Positions 31,166 through 42,379 are shown, counted from the first letter of the stretch. The stretch: DNA of 64,000 nucleotides from Trichomonas vaginalis G3 (GCF_026262505.1 NC_067206.1:31573896-31637895), one strand, 5' to 3'. Numbers and translations are program-made. The notes: generated from the letters alone by a model not told the origin.

Positions 31166-34100
31166 TTATATATCATAATAGAACCCACTCGTACCAAGCT
31201 TTACTTTCTTCCTGACTGAGTTTTGTTGCATCTTTGCCTCATGTTCACCTAGTATGTTGTAAATTTCCCATGTCCTTTTTGCCTTTGGGCTCTGGTCGCC
31301 CATCTCAGGTAACCTATATCCTAGAAAGAGTTTGTCATAGTCTGTATTTGAGTCTTCGCGTATTGTTTGCATGACTCTTTCCTGAGTTTCCGGTTCAAGC
31401 TCTTCAAACAGCGCTTGTCCATATGGAATAAGCTCGTTTCCAAATATATGTTTTTGTAGCCATTCTGGTTTTCTTTCCATGTTACCAACAATATCTTTTG
31501 TGAATGGGAAAGCTTTTACCCAATGTTTCAGTCTTGCGTCATTTATTTCTGTAGTTGGTTTTATTTTGTCAAGGAACATGTTTTTCAATACTAACATTTC
31601 ATTTGGTACTGTCCATTTGAGTTTTCTTAAATATTCATCCCTTCTCGGTTCATTGTCTGCAAAGTAAGTTTTTATGACATTTTGTAAACTTTCGTTTGCA
31701 AGGTCATGTACAATAGGTTCTCTTCCTTCTCTCTCCCTAACTTTCTTTCTAAACTCTTCACCAAATATACCATCTCTATGGTTCTGTGTAGTTCTTTGAG
31801 ATAAATGTTCTAGAACGTCAGGTGTTATATTTCCATCAGCCATGTTCATTTCATACTGGTCCAAAATATCTGCATCTTTCATATCTTTCAATGGCATTAA
31901 AGCCGCGCTGAAAATACCAGCTACATCTGGTTCACCATTCACTTCCATTGCGTCTACAACTTCTTGGAATTGTGGTTGTAAGTTTATGAACCACCTATCC
32001 GGATTAGCTTTATGACCCCATCTCATTGTAGTTCCATCGTCTGCAGAAACAAAAGTAGGTTTGTTTCCATATTGGCTAGGTTCTGAATGAACTTTAAACA
32101 ATGTTTCATTTCTATATGTTTTGTTGAAATTTAACCTTTTATTTTCACCGAGTTCATCCAAAGATTGAACGTTATATGCTCGTAAGTAAAAAGGATTGTT
32201 GTATTTGTGTACATTTCTTTCAGTTCTTCCATTCTATGCTGGATATTTTCATCTGATGTTGGAGTCTTTTGTATGTCGGCGAACATTTTTCGATATTCTT
32301 CTACTATGTCAGCTGAATTTTTCTTAGACTCTTGGAAAGATTCCATATTCTCCGCATACTCTTGTTGAGGGTCAAGATTTTTCGGCTGTTCCAAATCTTC
32401 ATCTAGTTCTGTGAAGTTAGTTTCCAAAGGAGGACTTGTTGTTTCCTTCAGGCTCTTCTAGCTGTTGTTGCTGAACTATTTCTTCCATGTCTGGTTGTAT
32501 CTGAACTTCTTCCTGTGGAGTTTCTTGTACCTCATCTGCTGGCATTTCATATATTCCGAGACCGTTTTTAAAAGTTCCCTATCTAAGTCATCCGGATTCA
32601 TAAACCTTTCTTCTTTCGTTCCGTCTCTATTTTTTACGCGTTTCATGAAGAGAGTTGAATTATCATTTAGCTCTGACACCAAATATCTCGGAGTAAATTC
32701 ATCATGTCATTTGGATGATATGCTATTAAATCATATCCCTTAGCGAGCTTGTATTTTCCAGGTTTGAAATTATATCCATTTGGTGCTGAACCATAAAGCT
32801 AAATAGGTTCGGGTCAGTATTTCCTTCCTTGAACTTTCTAATAGCTTCTTTATATCTGTCACTAAAGTCAAGAGTATCTGGGTAACCATAGTCTTCCTTA
32901 AGCATTTTTAAGAATTCTTGGTTTCCTTGTTCTCTACTTCTTTTATGTCCTTGCTCTGTTTGTGGTTGTTGCTGTGCTGGTTGTGGAGGTGGTTGTGGTG
33001 CAGTGTTTTGAACTGTTGGTTGTGGTGCAGTGTTTTGAACTGTTGGTTGTGGTGCAGTGTTTTGAACTGTTGGTTGTTGTGTTGGTTGTTGTGTTGGTTG
33101 TTGTGTTGGTTTTGGTGCATGCCTGTGTCTGTGTCCATGTGACGATGTAAATGTTTTAGGTAGTCCTGGTGCAGGTGCTTCTCTTGGAGGGTTTGGTGGT
33201 ATATAAGTTCCACCAGCTGGCACATATGTTCCATCTGCAGCATAATGTCCTACCTGACTTTTCGTTTTTAAGAAAGCATTTACTAGGTCTGTTTTGGTCT
33301 GTTGTAACTCTTTTTCTTGACTTTTCACAACAGTTGCTCTAACGGCGTCATAGGCACTTTGAACTGCCTGTCTCGTTGCTGCATCTGTTATTTTCGTCAT
33401 ATTTTGTGCTACTTCTCTTAACTCTTTGTCGAAACCTTCAGACTTCAGTTTCTTTCCAGATGAGAAGTCGTTCACTAGTTTCACCTTACTATGAAGAGCT
33501 TCGAAGGCGTTCTTAAAGTCAGCATTCATTAAAGCTTCATTTGAACTGTCTTCATCCGCTTGTATTTTTGTCCTTATTGACCCTATAAGTTGGGCTGCTT
33601 TAGCGTTGGCTTGAGCATCTAACCAGTCATTATTAGCTTTTATATATTCTGCGCTTTTCATTGCCTTTTGCATGGCTGCGTCGTTATTTTTACTTTCTTG
33701 TGCTAAGTTTTCATACTGTACGGTTTGGTTTTGCAACTGTAAAAGTTTTTCTGCCTTTACATTTGCTTCAACTTCTTTTTTATACTCATCGCTATCCATA
33801 TATGTCTTCAGGGCTTTTTGTTTTATTTCTTCATCTTTCAGTACTTTATATTGAGTAGTATGGTTTTTCAAATTTATAACATCTTGTTCCATTTTTGCTA
33901 CTTCTGCTGCTTTTTCTGACACTTTTTTCGCATATTCCTCTGTACTTAGTTCTTTCAGTTGTTCTTCTTTCTTCTTTTTCTCTACGTTTAACTCATTGAG
34001 TTTCTTTGTGTGTCTGTCATATTCTAGTTTCTTTTCGTTTTCACTTATTTGTTTCTGTATGTCTATGTTTGACTTTTTGACATCTGTTATTTGATTTTTG

Positions 34101-34375
34101 AGTGAACTCAAATTCATTTGACTTTGAGGGTTATAAGCTGTTCCGTCTGCAGCTCCACCATAGCCTGCCATTTTCGCTAAAAGTGCCGCTCTTAAACCTC
34201 CACTCTGTGCACCAATAACTCGGTTTAAAAGCATAGGGTTGCTTGACATTTGTTGCAACATAGTGGGGTCATTCATCATTTGTTGTTGCAACTGTTGTTG
34301 TGGTGTCAGTTTTACTATTGGATGTTTCAATGCTCTCTTCCTCTTACGTATATTCTTACGTAGCTTACGTGGCAT
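31166..34375 (-). pseudogene. Long coiled-coil structural protein (A2 copy)
   Basis: Same gene as 3093-6342 and 37537-40739, with the basic start MPRKLRKNIRKRKR and the Gln/Pro linker reduced to three PTVQNTAPQ units plus PTQ runs. It looks broken, with a few disruptions. Confidence 0.75.
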
Positions 34376-34840
34376 TTTAAGTGAAGTTAAAAAGCGGTTT
34401 TTGACAGATGTTTATATGACACTTTTTGTTCAGCACAAAAAACTACTCGGTCAAAGTGTTGTCAGTTTTGTAAAATAACCGTCCTATCTCATTCTATAAG
34501 GGGAAAGGCTTCTCAAAGTATACTTCCTTGGAACGCCTGTAACTTTTCCTGTAGCGACGATAGACCCTTACTTGTCCGGACAAAGTTATACTATTTTGAG
34601 TGCTCTACAAAAAAGTCAACGGCGACGACTCTCAAAAACCGTTGTGTAAAAAGTTTTACCGTTGGACAAAAAAGTATATATAGAAAACAAAAAACGTTTA
34701 TAGTTCATTCAATATTTGAGATGGAACGGTTTCCAACGGTAACTATTAAATAAAATAAAAAAATAGAGGGGGTTACCGTTGACGAAAACGGTTTATTCAA
34801 ACTTTTCTATGAGTCCGAAAAAAACAGTTCATTTTTCATA
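34376..34840. promoter_or_regulatory. Divergent intergenic region rich in AACGG/CCGTT words
   Basis: The first 115 bases upstream of the coiled-coil gene match B (37411-37536), including GTCATATAAACATCTGTC and AACCGTCCTATCTC, so they are probably that gene's promoter. The rest is unique to A2 and carries many copies of AACGG or its complement (for example TTTCCAACGGTAAC, TTACCGTTGACGAAAACGG, TTTACCGTTGG). These resemble Myb recognition elements (YAACNG). The outward gene starts just after TTCATTTTTCATAATG, which fits the trichomonad initiator pattern. Confidence 0.5.
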
Positions 34841-35812
34841 ATGTACGCGTCTCGAACAGTGAAGCCCAATTCAATAGAATACTATCTCGAAAAACAAGAA
34901 GCTGACACTGCTATTCAGTCTTTAATACAGAACCAAGCTCAGGAGAACTCAAAAGACTCCCAATTCAAATCGACATCCAATTCGAAGCAATTAAAACTTG
35001 ACTCGAATGTTTTAAAACCACAGCCCGCACGAACAAATACAGCTCTAAGAATAGACCAAAGAATACCGAACAAAGAGTTGAGGTCAAGATTGAAATTACA
35101 ATCGGATGAGTATTTTTCCCTTAACAACCAGGGAAATACTCCATATAACCGTATCTACACAAATACCGTTAAAGAAACAATAACGGCATACACAAAACTC
35201 TGTCAATTGGTCCCCAACCAGGACCAATTGACGGACATTATATGTTCCTACCTTCCCATATTTGCTGAGTGTGTGGAAGGTAGGACATTGTTACAAGCTT
35301 GCTTACGTATGCCACCAAATCTCCGTCAACAATTTGCTCAAATTGTACATGAATTTAAAGCTTTTAACAACGGATACGATGAAGATGAAGTAGCAGATGA
35401 ATTTGGGGAAGAAAAAACATTTTTCCCCTCATATAATACGCCTGCAACAGTATTTCCTACTAATGAATTTCACAACTATTGTGTCGTTCATTTAATTGTT
35501 GTGGATATGCCCACAGGTGAAGACATTCTCAGTGGTGACTTCATCGAAGTCTGTATCAATACAGAATTGGGAGAAGATGAGTTGCACAAATTCTCCTACG
35601 TCGAACATATATTCAAACCAGCACACCAACTCTTTATCGAAACTGAAATAACACTCACACAAAATATGTCCATCTCATTTAAATCCAAATCAGGACGTCC
35701 ATACAGAATTTGGATGAACTACGTCCTCCTCCACTACGCCGACGATGACGAAGAAGAGGAAGAAGAGGAGGAGGAAGAAGAAGAGTCCTCCGAATTCACA
35801 CCAGAAGACTAA
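34841..35812 (+). CDS. 323-aa outward-facing protein with acidic tail (A2)
   Basis: Intact, beginning MYASRTVKPNSIEYYLEKQ. Residues 1-90 are polar and Asn/Gln/Ser-rich. Residues 90-180 are helical (YTKLCQLVPNQDQLTDIIC). Residues 190-305 are predicted beta-rich (NYCVVHLIVVDMPTGEDIL, then MSISFKSKSGRPYRIWMNYV). The last 20 are mostly Glu/Asp. It lies between the coiled-coil gene and the TIR, where B has only repeats, and is transcribed toward the element end. Base composition resembles the cargo island rather than the capsid block. A beta domain with an acidic tail recalls histone chaperones, but no homology is claimed. Confidence 0.65.
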   Translation: MYASRTVKPNSIEYYLEKQEADTAIQSLIQNQAQENSKDSQFKSTSNSKQLKLDSNVLKPQPARTNTALRIDQRIPNKELRSRLKLQSDEYFSLNNQGNTPYNRIYTNTVKETITAYTKLCQLVPNQDQLTDIICSYLPIFAECVEGRTLLQACLRMPPNLRQQFAQIVHEFKAFNNGYDEDEVADEFGEEKTFFPSYNTPATVFPTNEFHNYCVVHLIVVDMPTGEDILSGDFIEVCINTELGEDELHKFSYVEHIFKPAHQLFIETEITLTQNMSISFKSKSGRPYRIWMNYVLLHYADDDEEEEEEEEEEEESSEFTPED

Positions 35813-35830
35813 GAATTTTCCGAATAAAAA

Positions 35831-35912
35831 CTTCATTTATACTAAACATCTTCGGGGCTAGAGGGCACGAAGTGCCTGGAAGCCCCACTACCTTTTTTTT
35901 TTTTTTTTTTTT
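35831..35912 (-). repeat. Right terminal inverted repeat of Maverick A2
   Basis: Reverse complement of the TIR tip: the CTTCATTTATACTAAACATC box, then the nested GGCACGAAGTGCC palindrome and GCCCCACTACC, ending in 20 T residues (35893-35912). Only about 60 bp beyond the poly-T is shared with the other ends; the subterminal repeats of A1 and B are missing here. Confidence 0.88.
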
Positions 35913-36820
35913 ACATTGGCCCTTACCAGCAATTGAAAACTATTTTTCATTATCAACAATTACATTACTCCGAGTTATTCATCAATCAATGAAAATCGAT
36001 ATATAGTCCATACTTCAATTTACAATATTGGCAAGTCCAATTTCACTTGGCATATTTAACTCATATAGAAAAACCAGTTGGAATCGGCAAAATTATCTTT
36101 AATTCCATACATAAGAAAAAAAAATTATAAAGTTCTTCAATAATAGCAAACTAATAGTTTAAATAGATTTACAAGTATCGCCCATCTACTTTTGATATAA
36201 TTCACATATTAAATGTAGAAAACTGGTTTAAAATAAATATTTCAAAAGTTCGAAAACGATTTATGAAAAAATAACGTGATGACATTTACTAAATTTGCTC
36301 TGTATTAAAGTATCGATGATAGAAAGAGCATATTTTGTAAATATTTCAAAAATATTTAAAAGTCGGAGAAATTGTATTGTAATGTACTATAATTATGTTA
36401 CAAATCCGATTCAATACTAATCCTTCGCTATTAAAGTTGTTTTGAGAAGGATATTCTCTAAATTCTTGATAAATCTTTAAAATCTAGAGTAATCGTTTTG
36501 TAAACTTAACAAAACTAAAATGTATACCAATAGATTGGCATTTTCTACGTTTTCAAAGTGAGAGAGTGTAAATTCTTTTTTTTTATCCTATTAAGGTTTT
36601 TAAAAAATTTAATTAACTTAATTTATATGATCTGAAATATATGACAAGTTAATATGGAGAATTCTTTCAACCCAATTTCAATTTATTGAATTTTCTATTC
36701 GAATTCAAAAATTTTCCCAAGAAGAAAAAATAATTAGGAAATTTAATATGTTAATACATAAAATATTTTATTTATTCAAAGAATTCAATTTTCTATTGGA
36801 TCAAAAAACTTGTGTTAAAG
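35913..36820. other. AT-rich DNA between two Mavericks, no gene seen
   Basis: About 900 bases of unique AT-rich sequence with no long open frame, no RNA gene and no TIR. It is probably host or older intergenic DNA into which both elements inserted. Both neighbours meet it at poly-A/poly-T tracts. Confidence 0.6.
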
Positions 36821-36823
36821 TTC

Positions 36824-36826
<3 letters not shown>
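36821..36826. repeat. Target-site duplication TTCGTA of Maverick B (left copy)
   Basis: TTCGTA precedes the left poly-A tract and occurs again at 61919-61924 directly after the right poly-T tract. Mavericks are known to make 5-6 bp duplications. The exact edges are slightly ambiguous because the duplication abuts A and T runs. Confidence 0.75.
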
Positions 36827-36857
<31 letters not shown>

Positions 36858-37415
36858 TAGTGGGGCTTCCAGGCACTTCGTGCCTTCTAGCCCTGAGGAT
36901 GAATGAGTATAATGAAGTTTTTTTTTTCTTGGGGGATGGCTTCCAGGCACTTCGTGCCTTCTAGCCCCCGAAGATGTTTAGTATAAATGAAGGTCTTATA
37001 TATACGGGTCTTCCAGGAGCTTTTCACAAATTATATATGTTTTCATGTTTTGTCAAGACTTCTTCGTAAATGTTTTGTCAAGACTTCTTCGTAAATGTTT
37101 TGTCAAGACTTCTTCGTAAATGTTTTGTCAAGACTTCTTCGTAAATGTTTTGTCAAGACTTCTTCGTAAATGTTTTGTCAAGACTTCTTCGTAAATGTTT
37201 TGTCAAGACTTCTTCGTAAATGTTTTGTCAAGACTTCTTCGTAAATGTTTTGTCAAGACTTCTTCGTAAATGTTTTGTCAAGACTTCTTCGTAAATGTTT
37301 TGTCAAGACTTCTTCGTAAAATCAGACAAAAATAATGTTTAGGGTAGAAGGTTAGATATAACCTCTTTTCTAACCTCTTTTCTACCCTCTTGAATTTTCA
37401 AGACTTCTTCGTCAT
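36827..37415 (+). repeat. Left terminal inverted repeat of Maverick B, expanded
   Basis: Poly-A to 36855, then the TIR tip GGTAGTGGGGCTTCC with its palindrome. A second, slightly diverged copy of the tip follows at about 36945-36980. Next come the CTTCCAGGAGCTTTTCAC segment, an 11-copy 25-bp array and one palindrome unit (37325-37397). The right end (61660-61918) has the same parts in the same order but a single tip and about one 25-bp unit, so the two ends differ by local duplication. Confidence 0.9.
37046..37320 (+). repeat. 25-bp direct repeat, 11 perfect copies
   Basis: Eleven head-to-tail copies of TGTTTTGTCAAGACTTCTTCG plus TAAA, with no spacers. Single or paired copies and variants (GTCATGATTTCATCGTATAT) are scattered in other intergenic regions of A1 and B. 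Perfect copies indicate recent expansion. Confidence 0.97.
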
Positions 37416-37536
37416 AGGCACGGAGATAGGACGGTTATTTTACAAAAATGACAACACTTTGACCGAGTAGTTTTTTGTGCTGAACAAAAGTGTCATATAA
37501 ACATCTGTCAAAAGCCGCTTTTTAACTTCACTTAAA

Positions 37537-40500
37537 ATGCCACGTAAGCTACGTAAGAATATACGTAAGAGGAAGAGAGCATTGAAACATCCAATAGTAA
37601 AACTGACACCACAACAACAGTTGCAACAACAAATGATGAATGACCCCACTATGCTGCAACAAATGTCAAGCAACCCTATGCTTTTAAACCGAGTTATTGG
37701 TGCACAGAGTGGAGGTTTAAGAGCGGCACTTTTAGCGAAAATGACAGGCTATGGTGGAGCTGCAGACGGAACAGCCTATAACCCTCAAAGTCAAATGAAT
37801 TTGAGTTCACTCAAAAATCAAATAGCAGATGTCAAAAAGTCAAACATAGACATACAGAAACAAATAAGTGAAAACGAAAAGAAACTAGAATATGACAGAC
37901 ACACAAAGAAACTCAATGAGTTAAACGTAGAGAAAAAGAAGAAAGAAGAACAACTGAAAGAACTAAGTACAGAGGAATATGCGAAAAAAGTGTCAGAAAA
38001 AGCAGCAGAAGTAGCAAAAATGGAACAAGATGTTATAAATTTGAAAAACCATACTACTCAATATAAAGTACTGAAAGATGAAGAAATAAAACAAAAAGCC
38101 CTGAAGACATATATGGATAGCGATGAGTATAAAAAAGAAGTTGAAGCAAATGTAAAGGCAGAAAAACTTTTACAGTTGCAAAACCAAACCGTACAGTATG
38201 AAAACTTAGCACAAGAAAGTAAAAATAACGACGCAGCCATGCAAAAGGCAATGAAAAGCGCAGAATATATAAAAGCTAATAATGACTGGTTAGATGCCCA
38301 AGCCAACGCTAAAGCAGCCCAACTCATAGGGTCAATAAGGACAAAAATACAAGCGGATGAAGACAGTTCAAATGAAGCTTTAATGAATGCTGACTTTAAG
38401 AACGCTTTCGAAGCTCTTCATAGTAAGGTGAAACAAGTGAACGACTTCTCATCTGGAAAGAAACTGAAGTCTGAAGGTTTCGACAAAGAGTTAAAAGAAG
38501 TAGCACAAAATATGACGAAAATAACAGATGCAGCAACGAGACAGGCAGTTCAAAGTGCCTATGACGCCGTTAGAGCAACTGTTGTGAAAAGTCAAGAAAA
38601 AGAGTTACAACAGACCAAAACAGACCTAGTAAATGCTTTCTTAAAAACGAAAAGTCAGGTAGGACATTACGCTGCAGATGGAACATATGTGCCAGCTGGT
38701 GGAACTTATATACCACCAAACCCTCCAAGAGAAGCACCTGCACCAGGACTACCTAGAACATTTACATCGTCACATGGACACAGACACAGGCATGCACAAC
38801 AACCAGCACAACAACCACCTCCACAACCAGCACAACAACCAACACAACAACCAGCACAGCAACCAACAGTTCAAAACCCTGCACAACAACAACCACAAAC
38901 AGAGCAAGGACATAAAAGAAGTAGAGAACAAGGAAACCAAGAATTCTTAAAAATGCTTAAAGAAGAGTGTGGTTTCCCAGATACTGTTGACTTTAGTGAC
39001 AGATATAAAGAAGCTATTGGAAAGTTCAAGGATGGAAATACTGACCCGAACCTATTTAGCTTTATGGCTCAGCACCAAAACGGATATAATCTCAAACCTG
39101 GAAAATACAAGCTCGCTAAGGGATATGATTTAATAGCATATCATCCAAATGACATGGATGAATTTACTCCGAGATATTTGATGTCAGAGCTAAATGACAA
39201 TTCAACTTTCGTCATGAAACGCGTAAAAAATAGAGACGGAACGAAAGAACAAAAGCTTATGAATGCGGATGACGTAGATAGGGAAATTGTTGAAAACGGT
39301 CTCGGAATATATGAAATGCCAGCAGATGAGGTACAAGAAACTCCACAGGAAGAAGTTCAGATACAACCAGACATGGAAGAAATAGTTCAGCAACAACAGC
39401 TAGAAGAGCCTGAAGGAAACGAACAAGTCCTTCCTTTGGAAACTAACTTCACAGAACTAGATGAAGATTTGGAACAGCCGAAAAATCTTGACCCTCAACA
39501 AGAGTATGCGGAGAATATGGAATATTTCCAAGAGTCTAAAAAAAATTCGGCTGACATAGTAGAAGAATATCGAAAAATGTTTGCCGACATACAAAAGACT
39601 CCAACACCAGATGAAAATATTCAGCATAGAATGAAAGTACTGAAAGAAAATGTACACAAATACAACAACCCTTTTTACTTACGAGCATTTAACGTTCAAT
39701 CTTCGGATGAACTCGGTGAAAATAAAAGGTTAAATTTCAAGAAAACATATAGAAATGAAACATTGTTTAAAGTTCATTCAGAACCTAACCAAGATGGAAA
39801 CAAACCTACTTTTGTTTCTGCAGACGATGGAACTACAATGAGATGGGGTCATAAAGCTAACCCGGATAGGTGGTTCATAAACTTACAACCTCAATTCCAA
39901 GAAGTTGTAGACGCAATGGAAGTCAATGGTGAACGAGATATAGCTGGTATTTTAAGCGCGGCTTTAATGCCATTGAAAGATATGAAACATGCAGATATTT
40001 TGGACCAGTATGAAATGAACATGGCTGATGGAAATATAACACCTGACGTTCTAGAACATTTATCTCAAAGAACTACACAGAACCATAGAGATGGTATATT
40101 TGGTGAAGAGTTTAGAAAGACAGTTAGGGAGAGAGAAGGAAGAGAACCTATTGTACATGACCTTGCAAATGAAAGTTTGCAAAATGTCATAAAAACTTAC
40201 TTTGCAGACAATGAACTGAGAAGGGATGAATATTTAAGAAAACTCAAATTGACAGTACCAAATGAAATGTTAGTATTGAAAAACATGTTCCTTGACAAAA
40301 TAAAACCAACTACAGAAATAAACGACGCAAGACTGAAAGATTGGGTAAAAGCTTTCCCATTCACAAAAATATATTAGTTGGTAACATGGAAAGAAAACCA
40401 GAATGGCTACAAAAACATATATTTGGAAACGAGCATATTCCATATGGACAGGCACTGTTTGAAGAGCTTGAACCGGAAACTCAGGAAAGAGTCATGCAAA

Positions 40501-40739
40501 CAATACGCGAAGACTCAAATACAGACTATGACAAACTCTTTCTAGGATATAGGTTACCTGAGATGGGCGACCAGAGCCAAAAGGCAAAAAGGGCATGGAA
40601 AATTTGCAACATACTAGATGAACATAATGCAAAGATGCAACAACTTGAAGCAGAGGGCAATGAAGGAAAAAGAAGAGTTAAAAACTCAGTCAGGAAGAAA
40701 GTAAAGCTTGGTCCACGTGGGTTCTATTATGACATATAA
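37537..40739 (+). pseudogene. Long coiled-coil structural protein (Maverick B copy)
   Basis: Nearly whole: a basic N terminus, coiled coil over roughly residues 100-300, a His/Pro/Gln linker (AQQPAQQPPPQPAQQ type) and a folded C-terminal region with NPDRWFINLQPQFQEVV. The extreme C terminus is basic (RRVKNSVRKKVKLG). The capsid gene follows 32 bp after its stop. It probably acts in the virion, for example as DNA-binding core or scaffold; this is inferred from size, charge and position. It looks broken near the 3' side. Confidence 0.78.
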
Positions 40740-40771
40740 ATCCAACTATTCTATATTTTTACTCATATGAA

Positions 40772-42379
40772 ATGTACGCCGCTCAGAATATAACGCCAAC
40801 AGTTTTGGATGCTATGAATGGAAATGTTTCCGAATGGTATAACGAATGCGACAATGCCATTAGAAGGTCAGAAATAGTTCCTGGAACTTACGAATATACA
40901 ACTGCTGTTTCTTATGGAAACGTAGGTGAGTTTGGAGAAGGTTCTTCAACAACAGTAGATATTGCTTGCGACAGGTTTCATATAATTTCTATTGACAACT
41001 CTTTCTTATACGTGGAACAAGACATTGAAATAAAACCTTCTGCCAAGTTGTCTGACAAGAAAGGTTGCAATGGAATTTTCTATGTCGGATACCAATATGC
41101 TCCAGAAGTTTTCATGGGATATAAGATATATTCTAACTCTGACTTAGTTCAAACAGTAACATGGGCAAACTATGAATGGTTCGCTTTGAGAAACTCAGTA
41201 CAACCACAAGCTAGAGAACAAACAGACCAGTATGCAACTATTGAGAAAATAAGAAGACTTGACCCTAACGTTCCAGGAGTTTATGTTGACCTTTCTGGAC
41301 AAACTGCAGCAGCAGTAACCAAAGTAAAACTGAAACTTAGAGTTCCTTTGTCATCTTTCCTCATCTTCAGGTTTTTAAGATACTTGCCAAACTGGGCAGG
41401 AAAAATTTCTATTGAACTTACTCCAAGCAAAAATAACTTAGTCATTGCACCAACACAAGACCCATTCACTCTTACAGACGTAAAGGGAACAAATCAAACG
41501 TCATTCGCCGAATATTGCAAAGACAAAGTTGACTTAGACTTTGGTTTCTCAAACTTCAACACTGAAGTAAACTATTATTTCAATGCTGCTGGAACTGCTT
41601 GGGACCCAGTTAAGTTCACATGCGAAAAATTTGAATGCAAGAGAATAGAAAGCAGACTTGCAGTCTATATGTTGGACCCAGATATTTCAAATGCTTTAGC
41701 TGCCAAATATATTGCAGTTCCACTTATGTTCCCTATACACCAAATATCTGTCAAAGACTTTGCAGGTGAAGTTGGAAACCAAAGTGCTGACCCAGGTGCA
41801 AGAACAGATATTGCTTTAACAACTGCAATGAAACATGCAGATACTCTGTTTGTACTGTTCAGACGAACTATAAATGACTATTCTTGTTTCTACAACCCTG
41901 GTATTAAATATCATATAAACATAGATGGCAAATATTATCCAAGAGAAGAATATTCTACAGTTGAGGATATGAGGTCATACAACTTGACATTAGATGCTAT
42001 GAACTTTAACAACAACTTCACAACAACCATTAACCCTGAAATGCAAAGTTCTATTATGCCATATGTGAAAGTATGGACTCATACAGGAAGTCAAAAAACT
42101 CAATATACAAATGGAGACCGTTCAAACTTTTGGCTTGGCATTCCATTTGCTGACTCAGAAGACTTTATGGGTGGTATTTCAACTGTTGGTACTGTACAAA
42201 TACAATATACTGGTGACAGAGACGGTCCAGATGAATTGAAAGCAAAGAAGTTTACAAAACCAATAGCACTTTTCACGGAAGATGCTCTTTTGAAGATTCG
42301 TTCGATGAAACCTGCTGGGGCTCCTCAGATTGGCATAACGACAGCTTCCATCGAGCAGATTTTGGCAGCAGGTCAGTAA
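40772..42379 (+). CDS. Major capsid protein, double jelly-roll type (Maverick B, intact)
   Basis: 535 residues, beginning MYAAQNITPTVLDAM. The protein is beta-rich throughout, with Polinton-capsid-like segments such as LRVPLSSFLIFRFLRYLP followed by KISIELTPSKNNLVIAP. Length is in the range of Polinton double jelly-roll capsid proteins, which build icosahedral shells. Leader: ATATTTTTACTCATATGAAATG. Compared with A1/A2 it differs in two patches (about residues 170-180 and 232-248), probably surface loops. The last 107 bases are overlapped by an antisense gene. The family call rests on position, size and sequence character rather than a searched match. Confidence 0.78.
   Translation: MYAAQNITPTVLDAMNGNVSEWYNECDNAIRRSEIVPGTYEYTTAVSYGNVGEFGEGSSTTVDIACDRFHIISIDNSFLYVEQDIEIKPSAKLSDKKGCNGIFYVGYQYAPEVFMGYKIYSNSDLVQTVTWANYEWFALRNSVQPQAREQTDQYATIEKIRRLDPNVPGVYVDLSGQTAAAVTKVKLKLRVPLSSFLIFRFLRYLPNWAGKISIELTPSKNNLVIAPTQDPFTLTDVKGTNQTSFAEYCKDKVDLDFGFSNFNTEVNYYFNAAGTAWDPVKFTCEKFECKRIESRLAVYMLDPDISNALAAKYIAVPLMFPIHQISVKDFAGEVGNQSADPGARTDIALTTAMKHADTLFVLFRRTINDYSCFYNPGIKYHINIDGKYYPREEYSTVEDMRSYNLTLDAMNFNNNFTTTINPEMQSSIMPYVKVWTHTGSQKTQYTNGDRSNFWLGIPFADSEDFMGGISTVGTVQIQYTGDRDGPDELKAKKFTKPIALFTEDALLKIRSMKPAGAPQIGITTASIEQILAAGQ

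Larger units (their letters stand above)
16744..35912 (-). mobile_element. Maverick A2, right part of an element in reverse orientation
   Basis: Read from its TIR at 35.9 kb leftward, A2 has the same order as B: coiled-coil protein, capsid, helicase, ATPase, KilA-N, cargo, PolB, 194-aa protein. It then stops at the N gap. It differs from B in its cargo (orphan genes at 19.6-23.5 kb) and in an extra outward-facing gene at 34841. Integrase and the other TIR are not visible. Most conserved genes look broken, with more than ten disruptions over the element. The cargo genes are mostly open, so decay is recent or partly sequencing error. Confidence 0.8.

Noticed and set aside
2521-35912. A single 33-kb inverted-dimer Maverick
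   Set aside because: The mirror point is an assembly gap, the order right of the gap is inverted relative to B, and the outer ends share no target duplication.
35913-36820. Possible host gene between the two Mavericks
   Set aside because: No frame above about 50 codons and no initiator followed by coding-like sequence.
37046-37320. Direct repeats of 25 bp that could suggest a CRISPR array
   Set aside because: The copies are head to tail with no unique spacers, lie inside a Maverick TIR, and the genome is eukaryotic.
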